From: Ga0077555 sp964500805
Lineage (GTDB): Bacteria > Pseudomonadota > Alphaproteobacteria > Rhizobiales > Hyphomicrobiaceae
Assembly: GCA_964500805.1 (NCBI GenBank)
Contig: CAZCQH010000014.1
Span: 48,064 to 112,063 of the forward strand
Direction: 5' to 3'
Length of the DNA: 64,000 bases
Part shown: piece by piece, positions 17,107 to 24,389 of the stretch
Layout of the letters: every line of letters starts with the position of its first letter
How positions within the stretch are numbered: the first letter of the stretch is position 1
Program-made: the position numbers and the translations under genes
Notes under the pieces: generated by a model
What the model was told of the DNA's origin: nothing
Databases searched by the model: none
Seen by the model: the letters and a program-made list of their open reading frames with translations, nothing else

Positions 17107-17991
17107 ATGTCCATGACGGTCAAACAGCTCGGTCCCGGTTTTGCCGGCGAAGTGTCAGGCCTCGACCTCACCAAGCCGCTGCCGAAGGAGGACGTCGCCG
17201 CAATCCATGCCGCCATGGATCGCTATGCGGTGCTGGTGTTTCACGGCCAGAACTTCACCGACGAGACGCAGCTCGCATTCACGCAGCAGCTCGGGCCCAT
17301 CGAGCGCACGATCGGTACGAGCTTGCGGCGGCCGGACCAGTATCGGCTGCCGGATACGTTCGCGGATGTCTCGAACCTCGACAAGGACGGCAAGCCGCTG
17401 CCCCGAGACGATCGCCGGCGGCTCTATGCGCTCGGCAATCAGCTCTGGCATTCGGACTCGTCGTTCAAGGTGGTGCCGGCCAAGTACTCGCTGCTGCATG
17501 CGCGCACGGTGACGTCGAAGGGCGGCAATACCGACTTCGCCTGGATGCGGGCGGCCTACGAGGCGCTCGATGCAGAGACCAAGGCCGTGTGCGAGCCGCT
17601 GATCTGCGAGCACTCGCAGATGTATTCTCGCGCGATCCACGGCTTCACGGATTTCACCGACGAGGAGCGGGTTCGCATGAAGCCCGTCTTGCAGCGGCTC
17701 GTACGCGTGCATCCCTCGACGGGCAAGAAGTCACTCTATCTGTCTTCCCATGCCGGCAAGATCGTCGGCTGGCCGGATCCGGAGGCAAAGGCGTTCCTGA
17801 TGGATCTCACCGAATTCGCGACCCAGCGCGAGTTCAAGTACTCGCACAAATGGCAGGTTGGTGATCTCGTCATGTGGGACAACCAGCAGACCATGCATCG
17901 CGCGCGGCCGTTCCCGCATCAGGAGGTGCGCGACGTGCGCCGCACCACGCTGATGGGCAGCGCGCCGACGATCGAGCAGCAGGCAGCGTGA
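17107..17991 (+). CDS. TauD/TfdA family 2-oxoglutarate dioxygenase, copy 2
   Basis: A 294-residue paralogue of copy 1 with the same iron-binding LWHSDSSF, the NQQTMHRARPF His and the arginine segment RDVRRTTLMGSA. It shares long identical stretches with copy 1 (for example VHPSTGKKS and SSHAGKIVGWP) but lacks the 3-5 residues around SMDDQRLASPH, having PDQYRLPDT instead. Divergence around the active-site lip suggests different substrate preference, which is inference. CAGGAGCAAATTCC precedes the ATG. Confidence 0.9.
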   Translation: MSMTVKQLGPGFAGEVSGLDLTKPLPKEDVAAIHAAMDRYAVLVFHGQNFTDETQLAFTQQLGPIERTIGTSLRRPDQYRLPDTFADVSNLDKDGKPLPRDDRRRLYALGNQLWHSDSSFKVVPAKYSLLHARTVTSKGGNTDFAWMRAAYEALDAETKAVCEPLICEHSQMYSRAIHGFTDFTDEERVRMKPVLQRLVRVHPSTGKKSLYLSSHAGKIVGWPDPEAKAFLMDLTEFATQREFKYSHKWQVGDLVMWDNQQTMHRARPFPHQEVRDVRRTTLMGSAPTIEQQAA

Positions 17992-18006
17992 AGGAAGGAC
18001 CGCAAT

Positions 18007-18076
18007 GATTAGTGAGTAGTGATTGGTATGCCCAACCGCAGCGCAATCTAATCACCAATCACGAGTCACCAATCAC
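18007..18076. repeat. Strong imperfect inverted repeat between dioxygenase copies 2 and 3
   Basis: GATTAGTGAGTAGTGATTGG (18007-18026) matches the reverse complement of CACCAATCACGAGTCACCAATCAC (right arm ending at 18076) at about 20 of 23 positions. Both arms are built from degenerate short units. It sits wholly between the stop of copy 2 and the ribosome binding site of copy 3. Confidence 0.7.
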
Positions 18077-18096
18077 CCACTCGCGGAGCAAGTCCA

Positions 18097-19002
18097 ATGT
18101 CTCTCTCGATCAAACCGCTCGGACCCAACGGCTTCGCTGGCGAGGCGTCGGGCCTGGACCTGACCAAGCCGCTTGGCGCGGAGGACATCGCGGCCATCCA
18201 TGCCGGCATGGACAACTGGGCGGTGCTCGTGTTCCACGGGCAGCATTTCACCGACGACCAGCAACTCTCGTACACGAAGAGCCTCGGTCCCATTGAGCAC
18301 GACTTCGCGACGAGCTTGCGGGGGCCCGACCGGCTGCCGAGCACGTTCGCCGATGTCTCGAACCTCGACAGGGACGGCAACACGCTGGCGCGGGACAGCA
18401 AGAAGCGGCTCTACAATCTCGGCAACCAGCTCTGGCATTCGGACTCGTCGTTCAAAGTGGTGCCCGCAAAGTACTCGCTGCTGCATTGCCGGTCGGTCAC
18501 TTCGAAGGGCGGCAACACCGAGTTCGCCGACATGCGCGCGGCCTGGGATGCGCTCGACCAGGAGACGAAGGACCTCTGCGAGCCACTGATTGCAGAGCAT
18601 TCCCGCTTCCACTCGCGCTCCAAGCTCGGCTTCACGATGGCGGATTTCTCGGAGAAGGACGCCGCAACCATCAGGCCGGTGCTGCAACGGCTCGTGCGCC
18701 TGCATCCCGGCAGCAAGCGGAAGTCGATCTACCTGTCCGCGCATGCCGGCAAGATCGTCGGCTGGCCGGAACCGGAGGCGAAGGCGTTCCTGATGGACCT
18801 CATGGAGCACGCGACGCAGCGCGAGTTCGTCTATTCGCACAAGTGGGCGGTCGGTGATCTCGTCATGTGGGACAATCGCGCGACGATGCACCGCGCGCGG
18901 CCCTATCCGCACAATGAAGCTCGCGACATGCGCCGCACGACGCTGGCGGGCGACGGGCCAACGGTCGAGAACCAGGGCAACTGGGGGCAGGCAGCGGAAT
19001 GA
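18097..19002 (+). CDS. TauD/TfdA family 2-oxoglutarate dioxygenase, copy 3
   Basis: The 301-residue third paralogue keeps LWHSDSSF (Fe ligands), MHRARPYPHNEARDMRRTT (distal His and Arg) and SAHAGKIVGWPEPEAKAF. It is the most divergent: KLGFTMADFSEKDAATI replaces the shorter GFTDF(T/S) loop, and HPGSKRKS replaces HPSTGKKS. GCGGAGCAAGTCC precedes the ATG at 18097. With copies 1 and 2 it makes a head-to-tail array with spacers of 121 and 105 bp. Confidence 0.9.
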   Translation: MSLSIKPLGPNGFAGEASGLDLTKPLGAEDIAAIHAGMDNWAVLVFHGQHFTDDQQLSYTKSLGPIEHDFATSLRGPDRLPSTFADVSNLDRDGNTLARDSKKRLYNLGNQLWHSDSSFKVVPAKYSLLHCRSVTSKGGNTEFADMRAAWDALDQETKDLCEPLIAEHSRFHSRSKLGFTMADFSEKDAATIRPVLQRLVRLHPGSKRKSIYLSAHAGKIVGWPEPEAKAFLMDLMEHATQREFVYSHKWAVGDLVMWDNRATMHRARPYPHNEARDMRRTTLAGDGPTVENQGNWGQAAE

Positions 19003-19141
19003 AGTTCGGGAGCGGCGAGCGGCCCGTGGCGCGTTGGGGACGAAATTGAGTTGATCTGGCGTGACACAACCTTCCCGAGCTGGACACTCGCGACCGGCCA
19101 CTGGCCCCTACAAACGCATCAATTGAGAAAGAACGGAACAC

Positions 19142-20026
19142 ATGAACGTCGGATACGTCGGGCTCGGCAGCATGGGCGGGGCCATCGTCAAACGAATGCT
19201 CGTGAACAAGCAGCCCCTCCGGGTCTATGACCTTTCGCCCGAGCGCGTCTCCGAGCATGTGAAGCTCGGCGCGCAGCCCGCGCAGAGCGCGGCGGCGCTT
19301 GCGGCGGAGTGCGATACGGTTTGCCTGTGCCTGCCGACATCGGAGAACGTGCGCAGCGCGATCTTCGGCGAGAACGGCCTCGCCAAGGGCCTGAAGAAGG
19401 GCGCGCTGGTTGCCGACATGACAACTGGTGACCCGCTGCAAACCAAGGCGATGGCCGAGGAACTGAAGAAGCAAGGCGTGGATCTGATCGACGCGCCCGT
19501 GTCGGGTGGGCCGGCAGGAGCGGCGGCGGGCACGCTCGCAATCATGGTCGGCGCGCCGGAAGGGTTGTTCAATCGCATCAAGCCGCTGTTCGAGAAGGTC
19601 TCGCCGAACATCTATCGCATGGGCGATGTCGGCACGGGCCAGACCATGAAGCTGGTCAACAACATCCTGATGGCGGGTTGCCGGGCGATGACGTTCGAGG
19701 TGATGGCGCTTGCGACAAAGAACGGCCTCGACCCGAAGCTGACGGCCGAGGTGCTGAACAAGTCGTCGGGCCGCAACAGCATCACAGAGCGCTCACTGCA
19801 GTCGACGGTGGACGGGCAGTTTCCGGCGTCCTTCGCGCTGGCACTGATGACCAAGGATGTGCGGCTCGCGGCGCAGCTTGGGCGGGACACCGGCGTGCCG
19901 ATGATTCTCGGCCGTGTTGTGGAAGAGCTGCACAACGTCGCCATGAACAACCACGGCGGAACGGCGTGCTCGAACATCCTGATCAAGGATTTCGAGCAGC
20001 GCGCGAAAACGAAGATTACGAAGTGA
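19142..20026 (+). CDS. NAD(P)-dependent dehydrogenase, 3-hydroxyisobutyrate dehydrogenase family
   Basis: The 294-residue protein has the Rossmann motif GYVGLGSMGG (residues 4-13), the substrate-binding DAPVSGGPAGA with S121, the catalytic K170 in GQTMKLVNN and N174. These mark the beta-hydroxyacid dehydrogenase family (HIBADH, tartronate semialdehyde reductase, GarR-like). It would oxidise a 3-hydroxy acid or reduce a semialdehyde. In this cluster it may process the product of a dioxygenase, which is inference. It lies 139 bp after dioxygenase copy 3. Confidence 0.88.
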   Translation: MNVGYVGLGSMGGAIVKRMLVNKQPLRVYDLSPERVSEHVKLGAQPAQSAAALAAECDTVCLCLPTSENVRSAIFGENGLAKGLKKGALVADMTTGDPLQTKAMAEELKKQGVDLIDAPVSGGPAGAAAGTLAIMVGAPEGLFNRIKPLFEKVSPNIYRMGDVGTGQTMKLVNNILMAGCRAMTFEVMALATKNGLDPKLTAEVLNKSSGRNSITERSLQSTVDGQFPASFALALMTKDVRLAAQLGRDTGVPMILGRVVEELHNVAMNNHGGTACSNILIKDFEQRAKTKITK

Positions 20027-20038
20027 AAGGCAACCGAA

Positions 20039-20064
20039 GGGGTCAGACCCATGGGTCTGACCCC
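20039..20064. repeat. 26-bp perfect palindrome, GGGGTCAGACCC family
   Basis: Identical over 26 bp to the palindrome at 150-175. A degenerate relative (GGCTCAGACTGAGCGGTCTGACCCC region, interrupted) follows at about 20113-20138, and both copies are followed by CGACCGA. The pair fills the spacer before the DUF1330 gene. Confidence 0.85.
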
Positions 20065-20154
20065 GACCGAATGAGCAGCGCGCGAAGATCGCGAAGTGAA
20101 GAGCAATCAGAGGGCTCAGACTGAGCGGTCTGACCCCGACCGAGGGAGATGCCC

Positions 20155-20445
20155 ATGGCCGCCTACGTCATTGCCGAAGTCGATGTGAAGGACGCGGAGA
20201 AGTACAAGCCCTATGCCGACAAGGCGCCGGGCGCGACGATCGGTGGTGGAGGCAGGTATCTCGCGCGTGCCGGCAATGTCGAATGCCTGGAAGGTACGCC
20301 GCCCAAATCGCGCATCGTCGTCATCGAATTCAAGGACATGGAGACGGCGCGCGCCTGGTACTACGGCAAGGCTTACCAGGAGATCATTCCGTTGCGGCAG
20401 GCTGCGAGCGAGGGGCGCCTCTTTCTCGTTGAAGGCGCGAAGTGA
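20155..20445 (+). CDS. DUF1330 family protein
   Basis: A 96-residue small alpha/beta protein with the DUF1330 profile: AAYVIAEVDVKDAEKYKPYADKAP, GGRYLARAG, and IVVIEFKDMETARAWYYGKAYQEIIPLRQAAS. The fold is a dimeric ferredoxin-like barrel. No catalytic role is established, although members are often in catabolic operons. GAGGGAG lies 7 nt before the ATG at 20155 and would abut an ATG at 20149, so the later start is chosen. Confidence 0.88.
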   Translation: MAAYVIAEVDVKDAEKYKPYADKAPGATIGGGGRYLARAGNVECLEGTPPKSRIVVIEFKDMETARAWYYGKAYQEIIPLRQAASEGRLFLVEGAK

Positions 20446-20454
20446 GTGGACGCG

Positions 20455-20975
20455 GGGTCAGAGAGGGCGCGGGGTCAGACCCCTGAGTGTCAGGGGTCAG
20501 ACCCCTGACGCCGAACGTCGGAGATGAATTGAAGCGTTGCGTGTCAGGGGTCTGACCCCGGACTCCGCCCGAACTTCGTGTCAGGGGTCAGACCCCTGAC
20601 GCCGAACGTCGGAGATGAATTGAAGCGTTGCGTGTCAGGGGTCTGACCCCGGACTCCGCCCGAACTTNNNNNNNNNNNNNNNNNNNNNNNNNNNNNNNNN
20701 NNNNNNNNNNNNNNNNNNNNNNNNNNNNNNNNNNNNNNNNNNNNNNNNNNNNNNNNNNNNNNNNNNNACCCCGGACTCCGCCCGAACTTCGTGTCAGGGG
20801 TCAGACCCCTGACGCCGAACGTTGAAGATGAATTGAAGCGTTGCGTGTCAGGGGTCTGACCCCGGACTCCGCCCGAACTTCGTGTCAGGGGTCAGACCCC
20901 TGACGCCGAACGTTGAAGATGAATTGAAGCGTTGCGTGTCAGGGGTCTGACCCCGGACTCCGCCCGAACTCCCGA
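20455..20975. repeat. 91-bp tandem repeat array with assembly gap
   Basis: Units start at 20487 and 20578 before a 100-N gap (20668-20767), and at 20791 and 20882 after it, all with a 91-bp period. Each unit carries the GGGGTCAGACCCC core once as TCAGGGGTCAGACCCCTGA and once in the opposite orientation (GGGGTCTGACCCC), separated by GAATTGAAGCGTTGC. Left units have AACGTCGGAGATG and right units AACGTTGAAGATG, so two subtypes exist. The array fills the spacer between DUF1330 and the alpha/beta hydrolase. True copy number is hidden by the gap. Confidence 0.92.
20668..20767. other. Assembly gap (100 N)
   Basis: Exactly 100 N within the tandem repeat array, a conventional filler length, so the real distance is unknown. 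Confidence 0.99.
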
Positions 20976-20998
20976 ACTGAAGACAAGGGGACTAGCAG

Positions 20999-21757
20999 AT
21001 GGCCAAGATGATCAATGTCGCGGGTGTCGACCTCGAGGTAGAAGAGCGGGGTTCCGGGCAGCCCATGCTGTTCCTGCACGCGGGCGAAGGTTTGGCGCCG
21101 GAGCGGCCGTGGCTCGATCTGCTCGCGAAGACATACCGCGTCATTGCGCCGTCGCATCCGGGCTTTGGCCGCTCGGCGCTGCCGGACTGGGTCGGCGAAA
21201 CGAGCGATCTTGCCTACCTCTATCTCGACCTCGCGGCCAAGCTCGACCTGAAGAACGCGGTGCTCTGCGGCGCCAGCTTCGGCGGATGGGTCGCGGCCGA
21301 AATGGCGGTGCGCAACACGAATGCTTTCGCGCGGCTGGCTCTGGTTGCCCCGCTCGGCATCAAGATCCGCGGGCGCGAGGATCGTGACATCGCCGATTTC
21401 CATTCGATGACCCAGGAGGAATTTCTCACCGCCGCCTGGGCTGATCCGGCACTCGGCCGACGTGACCTCACCAAGCTGCCCGACACGGAGCTTGCAACGG
21501 TCGTGCGCGGGCGCGAGGCGCTGACGCTCTTCGGCTGGAAGCCCTACATGCACAACCCGCGGCTCAAACGTTGGCTGCATCGCATCGACAGGCCGGTGCA
21601 GCTGATCTGGGGTGACAAGGACCGGATCGTGACGCCCGCCTATGCCGAGGGCTGGCGGGCGGAGCTGCCGGGCGCAAAACTCGACATCATTCCAGGCTGC
21701 GGGCACTTCCCGCACTGGGAGAAGCCTGAGGAGTTCGTTAAGCGAGTTAGCCAGTAG
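20999..21757 (+). CDS. Alpha/beta hydrolase
   Basis: A 252-residue alpha/beta hydrolase with nucleophile S93 in CGASFGGW, acid D206 or D208 in WGDKDRIV and H236 in GCGHFPHWEKP; the oxyanion region is LHAGEG. It would hydrolyse an ester, lactone or C-C bond; the meta-cleavage hydrolase group is one candidate. AAGGGGA precedes the ATG. The stop codon lies inside a run of AGCCAGT units, the left arm of the following inverted repeat. Confidence 0.88.
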   Translation: MAKMINVAGVDLEVEERGSGQPMLFLHAGEGLAPERPWLDLLAKTYRVIAPSHPGFGRSALPDWVGETSDLAYLYLDLAAKLDLKNAVLCGASFGGWVAAEMAVRNTNAFARLALVAPLGIKIRGREDRDIADFHSMTQEEFLTAAWADPALGRRDLTKLPDTELATVVRGREALTLFGWKPYMHNPRLKRWLHRIDRPVQLIWGDKDRIVTPAYAEGWRAELPGAKLDIIPGCGHFPHWEKPEEFVKRVSQ

Positions 21758-21828
21758 CCAGTAGCCAGTAGGGGCTAGCGGACGATCGAAAACTGCACTT
21801 CACTATCGGCAATTGGCTATTGGCTTTT
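21745..21828. repeat. Imperfect inverted repeat at the end of the hydrolase gene
   Basis: Three tandem AGCCAGT units (21749-21771) face GGCAATTGGCTATTGGCT (21808-21825), whose reverse complement is AGCCAATAGCCAATTGCC. The left arm includes the last codons and the stop of the hydrolase. Similar in architecture to the repeats at 17004 and 18007 but with different units. Confidence 0.65.
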
Positions 21829-21863
21829 CGCCTAGAGAAGATTCAAAATCAGGGAGCACGCTC

Positions 21864-23063
21864 ATGCGCGTCTGGTACTTTTCCGAGATGGCCTATCATC
21901 CGTCGTGGGAGGTGGGCCTGAAGCGTGGCTCGTTGCGCGTGAATTTCGAGAACAGGCACGCCGACCCACTCGAGGCGCACAAGCTTCTCAACCGATACCT
22001 CGACGAGTTTCGCTATTGCGACGAGGTCGGTCTCGACATCATGGTCAACGAGCACCATTCGACGGCGACCTGCATGACCGTCTCGGTGCCCATGGCGCTC
22101 GCCATAATTGCGCGCGAGACGAAGACGTCACGGCTGCTCTCGCTCGGTAACCCGATCGCCAACCGCGGCGATCCGGTGCGCGTCGCTGAAGAGATGGCAT
22201 GGCTCGATGTGCTGTCGGGCGGACGGCTGGAGATGGGCCTCGTCAAGGGCGCGCCGTACGAAATCCACCCCGCAAACAGCAACCCGGCGCGGCTGATGCG
22301 CCGCTACTGGGAAGCGCATGATCTGATCATCAAGGCGCTCTCGACCACCGACGGTCCATTCAACTGGGAAGGCGAGTATTATCACTACCGCAATGTCAAC
22401 ATCTGGCCCCGTCCGCTGCAGCAGCCGACCCCGCCGGTGTGGATGACCGGATTGAGCGTCGAGAGCGGAATTCTCGCCGCCGAGCACGGGCATGTGATCG
22501 GAACGCTGCTGTCGGGGGCCGCTGCCGGCCCGATGTTCGCTGCCTACCGCAAGCGCGCGGCCGAGCTCGGCTGGCAGGCGACACCCGATCGCTTTGGATA
22601 CGCGGCAATCATCGGTGTCGGCGCAACGCGTGAGGAAGGCTACCGGCGCGCCAACCTGGTTGCCGATTACGTCCGCACCTCGCCGGTGGTTCACGAGCCT
22701 TACCAGAACCCGCCTGGATACAATTCAGTTGGCGCCAACGTGGCAATCCTGAAGAGCGGCTCGAAGGGCGGCTTCGTGAAGGACCAGAACGGCAACCCCG
22801 TCGATCAGACCAAAGCTTCGCTTGAGCAGCTGATGGAGACGAACACGGTGTTCGCGGGGACCCCGGACGATGTCTACAACCAGATCAAGGCGTTGAGCGA
22901 CCGAGTCGGCGGCTTCGGACACCTGCTATTCTTTGGCCAGGGCGGCTACATCGACCATAAGGATACAATGGAGAATATCCGCCTGTTCGCCGCCGAGGTG
23001 ATGCCGCGGCTCAGGGAGCTCAATCCCGAGCAGAAGCGGCAAGGAATCAGGGCGGCCGAGTAA
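21864..23063 (+). CDS. LLM class flavin-dependent oxidoreductase
   Basis: A 399-residue bacterial luciferase-like (TIM-barrel) monooxygenase. Marks are GLDIMVNEHHSTATCM, the LGNPIANRGDPVRVAEEMAWLDVLSGGRLEMGLVKG block (the family's SxGR flavin region), and TPPVWMTGLSVESGILAAEHGH. It would use reduced FMN or F420 and O2 or an organic substrate. CAGGGAGCACGCTC precedes the ATG at 21864. It continues the catabolic cluster and may act with the dioxygenases upstream. Confidence 0.88.
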   Translation: MRVWYFSEMAYHPSWEVGLKRGSLRVNFENRHADPLEAHKLLNRYLDEFRYCDEVGLDIMVNEHHSTATCMTVSVPMALAIIARETKTSRLLSLGNPIANRGDPVRVAEEMAWLDVLSGGRLEMGLVKGAPYEIHPANSNPARLMRRYWEAHDLIIKALSTTDGPFNWEGEYYHYRNVNIWPRPLQQPTPPVWMTGLSVESGILAAEHGHVIGTLLSGAAAGPMFAAYRKRAAELGWQATPDRFGYAAIIGVGATREEGYRRANLVADYVRTSPVVHEPYQNPPGYNSVGANVAILKSGSKGGFVKDQNGNPVDQTKASLEQLMETNTVFAGTPDDVYNQIKALSDRVGGFGHLLFFGQGGYIDHKDTMENIRLFAAEVMPRLRELNPEQKRQGIRAAE

Positions 23064-23313
23064 CGCGCGCCGCGCGTGATGCACGGCGAGGTGTGGGAGA
23101 TGCGGACGGCTCTGTAGGGTCTCGATTCCGGCAGAAGCGCATCGACCTCAGATCAACCGGCAGAATCTCTATCGCGGTTGCTCAGAGCGTGTGCAAGCGA
23201 CGACTGCGATCACAACCTTGCGATTTCTACACATGGACCGATGAAGGTAGGTTCCTGTCAGCGGGCGGCTCATCGTACATGCAGCGCCCGTTCATCACAG
23301 GGAGACTGCTCTC

Positions 23314-24291
23314 ATGCTCCACTTCAATCGCCGTCGCTTCATCTCCGCCGCCGCCGCCGGGGTGGCGTTCGGGATCGCCAAGCCGATCGAGATCGTTCCG
23401 TCGGCCCTCGCGCAGGGCGCGGGCGCTTCGCCGTTCAATCCGAAGGGCCTGCAGTTCCACAAATTCAAGATTGGTGACATCGAAGTGACGATGGTGTTCG
23501 ACGGCGCCATCAGCCGCGATCACAATCCTGGGTTCATCAAGAACGCTTCAGTCGACGACCTCAAGGCTTCGCTGAAGAAGCACAATCTGCCTGACGACAA
23601 GCTGCACAACCCCTACACGGTCACGATCGTGAAGATGGGCGACCGCACAGTGATGTTCGACAGCGGCAACGGGCCGGGCGGCGCTGAAGGCACGGGAAAG
23701 CTCGCGGAAAACATGAAGGCCGCCGGCATCGACGCTTCGAAACTGTCGGCAATCGTCGTGACGCACTTCCACCCCGATCACATTTTCGGGCTGATGACCA
23801 AGGAAAACGGCCAGATCTACGAGAATGTCTCGATCATCGTGCCGGAGACCGAATATAAATACTGGGCCGATCCCGGCGTGATCGCGACACTGCCCGAAGC
23901 GCGCCAAGGCATCGCCAAGCGCGTGCAAGCGACCATGCCGCAGTGGAAGAACCTGAAGCAGGCGACCTCGGACGGAGACGTGATGGCCGGCATTCGAGCG
24001 GTGCCGACACCGGGCCATACGCCGGGGCACACCAGCTATCTGCTCGGCTCGGGCAGCGCACAATTGCTGGTGCTGGGGGACGTTACGAGCTCGCCGCCGG
24101 TCAATCTCGCCAATCCCGGCTGGCACATCATGTTCGACCAGGATGCGACCGTAGCCGAGGCGACACGGCGCAAGACGCTCGACCGCGTGATCGCTGACAA
24201 GATCACGGCGACTGGGTACCACTGGGGAATGCCAGGGGCAGGTACGATCCAAAAAGACGGCAACGGCTACGCGCTGGTGCCGGTAGCCTGA
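23314..24291 (+). CDS. Exported metallo-beta-lactamase-fold hydrolase (Tat signal)
   Basis: The 325-residue protein starts MLHFNRRRFISAAAAG, a twin-arginine signal ending near ALAQGAG, so it is folded in the cytoplasm and exported. The MBL zinc motif THFHPDH (H151, H153, D155, H156), PGHTPGHTSY and VLGDVT are present. The overall form fits lactonase or arylsulfatase/hydrolase-type MBL proteins rather than antibiotic-degrading enzymes. It lies 250 bp downstream of the LLM gene and ends at a strong terminator, closing the cluster. Confidence 0.88.
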   Translation: MLHFNRRRFISAAAAGVAFGIAKPIEIVPSALAQGAGASPFNPKGLQFHKFKIGDIEVTMVFDGAISRDHNPGFIKNASVDDLKASLKKHNLPDDKLHNPYTVTIVKMGDRTVMFDSGNGPGGAEGTGKLAENMKAAGIDASKLSAIVVTHFHPDHIFGLMTKENGQIYENVSIIVPETEYKYWADPGVIATLPEARQGIAKRVQATMPQWKNLKQATSDGDVMAGIRAVPTPGHTPGHTSYLLGSGSAQLLVLGDVTSSPPVNLANPGWHIMFDQDATVAEATRRKTLDRVIADKITATGYHWGMPGAGTIQKDGNGYALVPVA

Positions 24292-24332
24292 ATTCGCGCC
24301 AGACAGGCCAGACGCGATCCAAAGCCGAAAAG

Positions 24333-24358
24333 ATGGGCGTGCCTCATGGCACGCCCAT
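24333..24358. terminator. Hairpin terminator at end of catabolic cluster
   Basis: ATGGGCGTGCC, loop TCAT, GGCACGCCCAT: a perfect 11-bp stem followed by TGTGTTT. It lies between two convergent genes and may serve both. Confidence 0.85.
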
Positions 24359-24389
24359 TGTGTTTAAGCCGTCGGCACCTTTTTGCAGC

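Noticed and set aside
20628..20960. Open frames through the 91-bp repeat array
   Set aside because: They are short, repeat-derived and include the N gap; no coding character.
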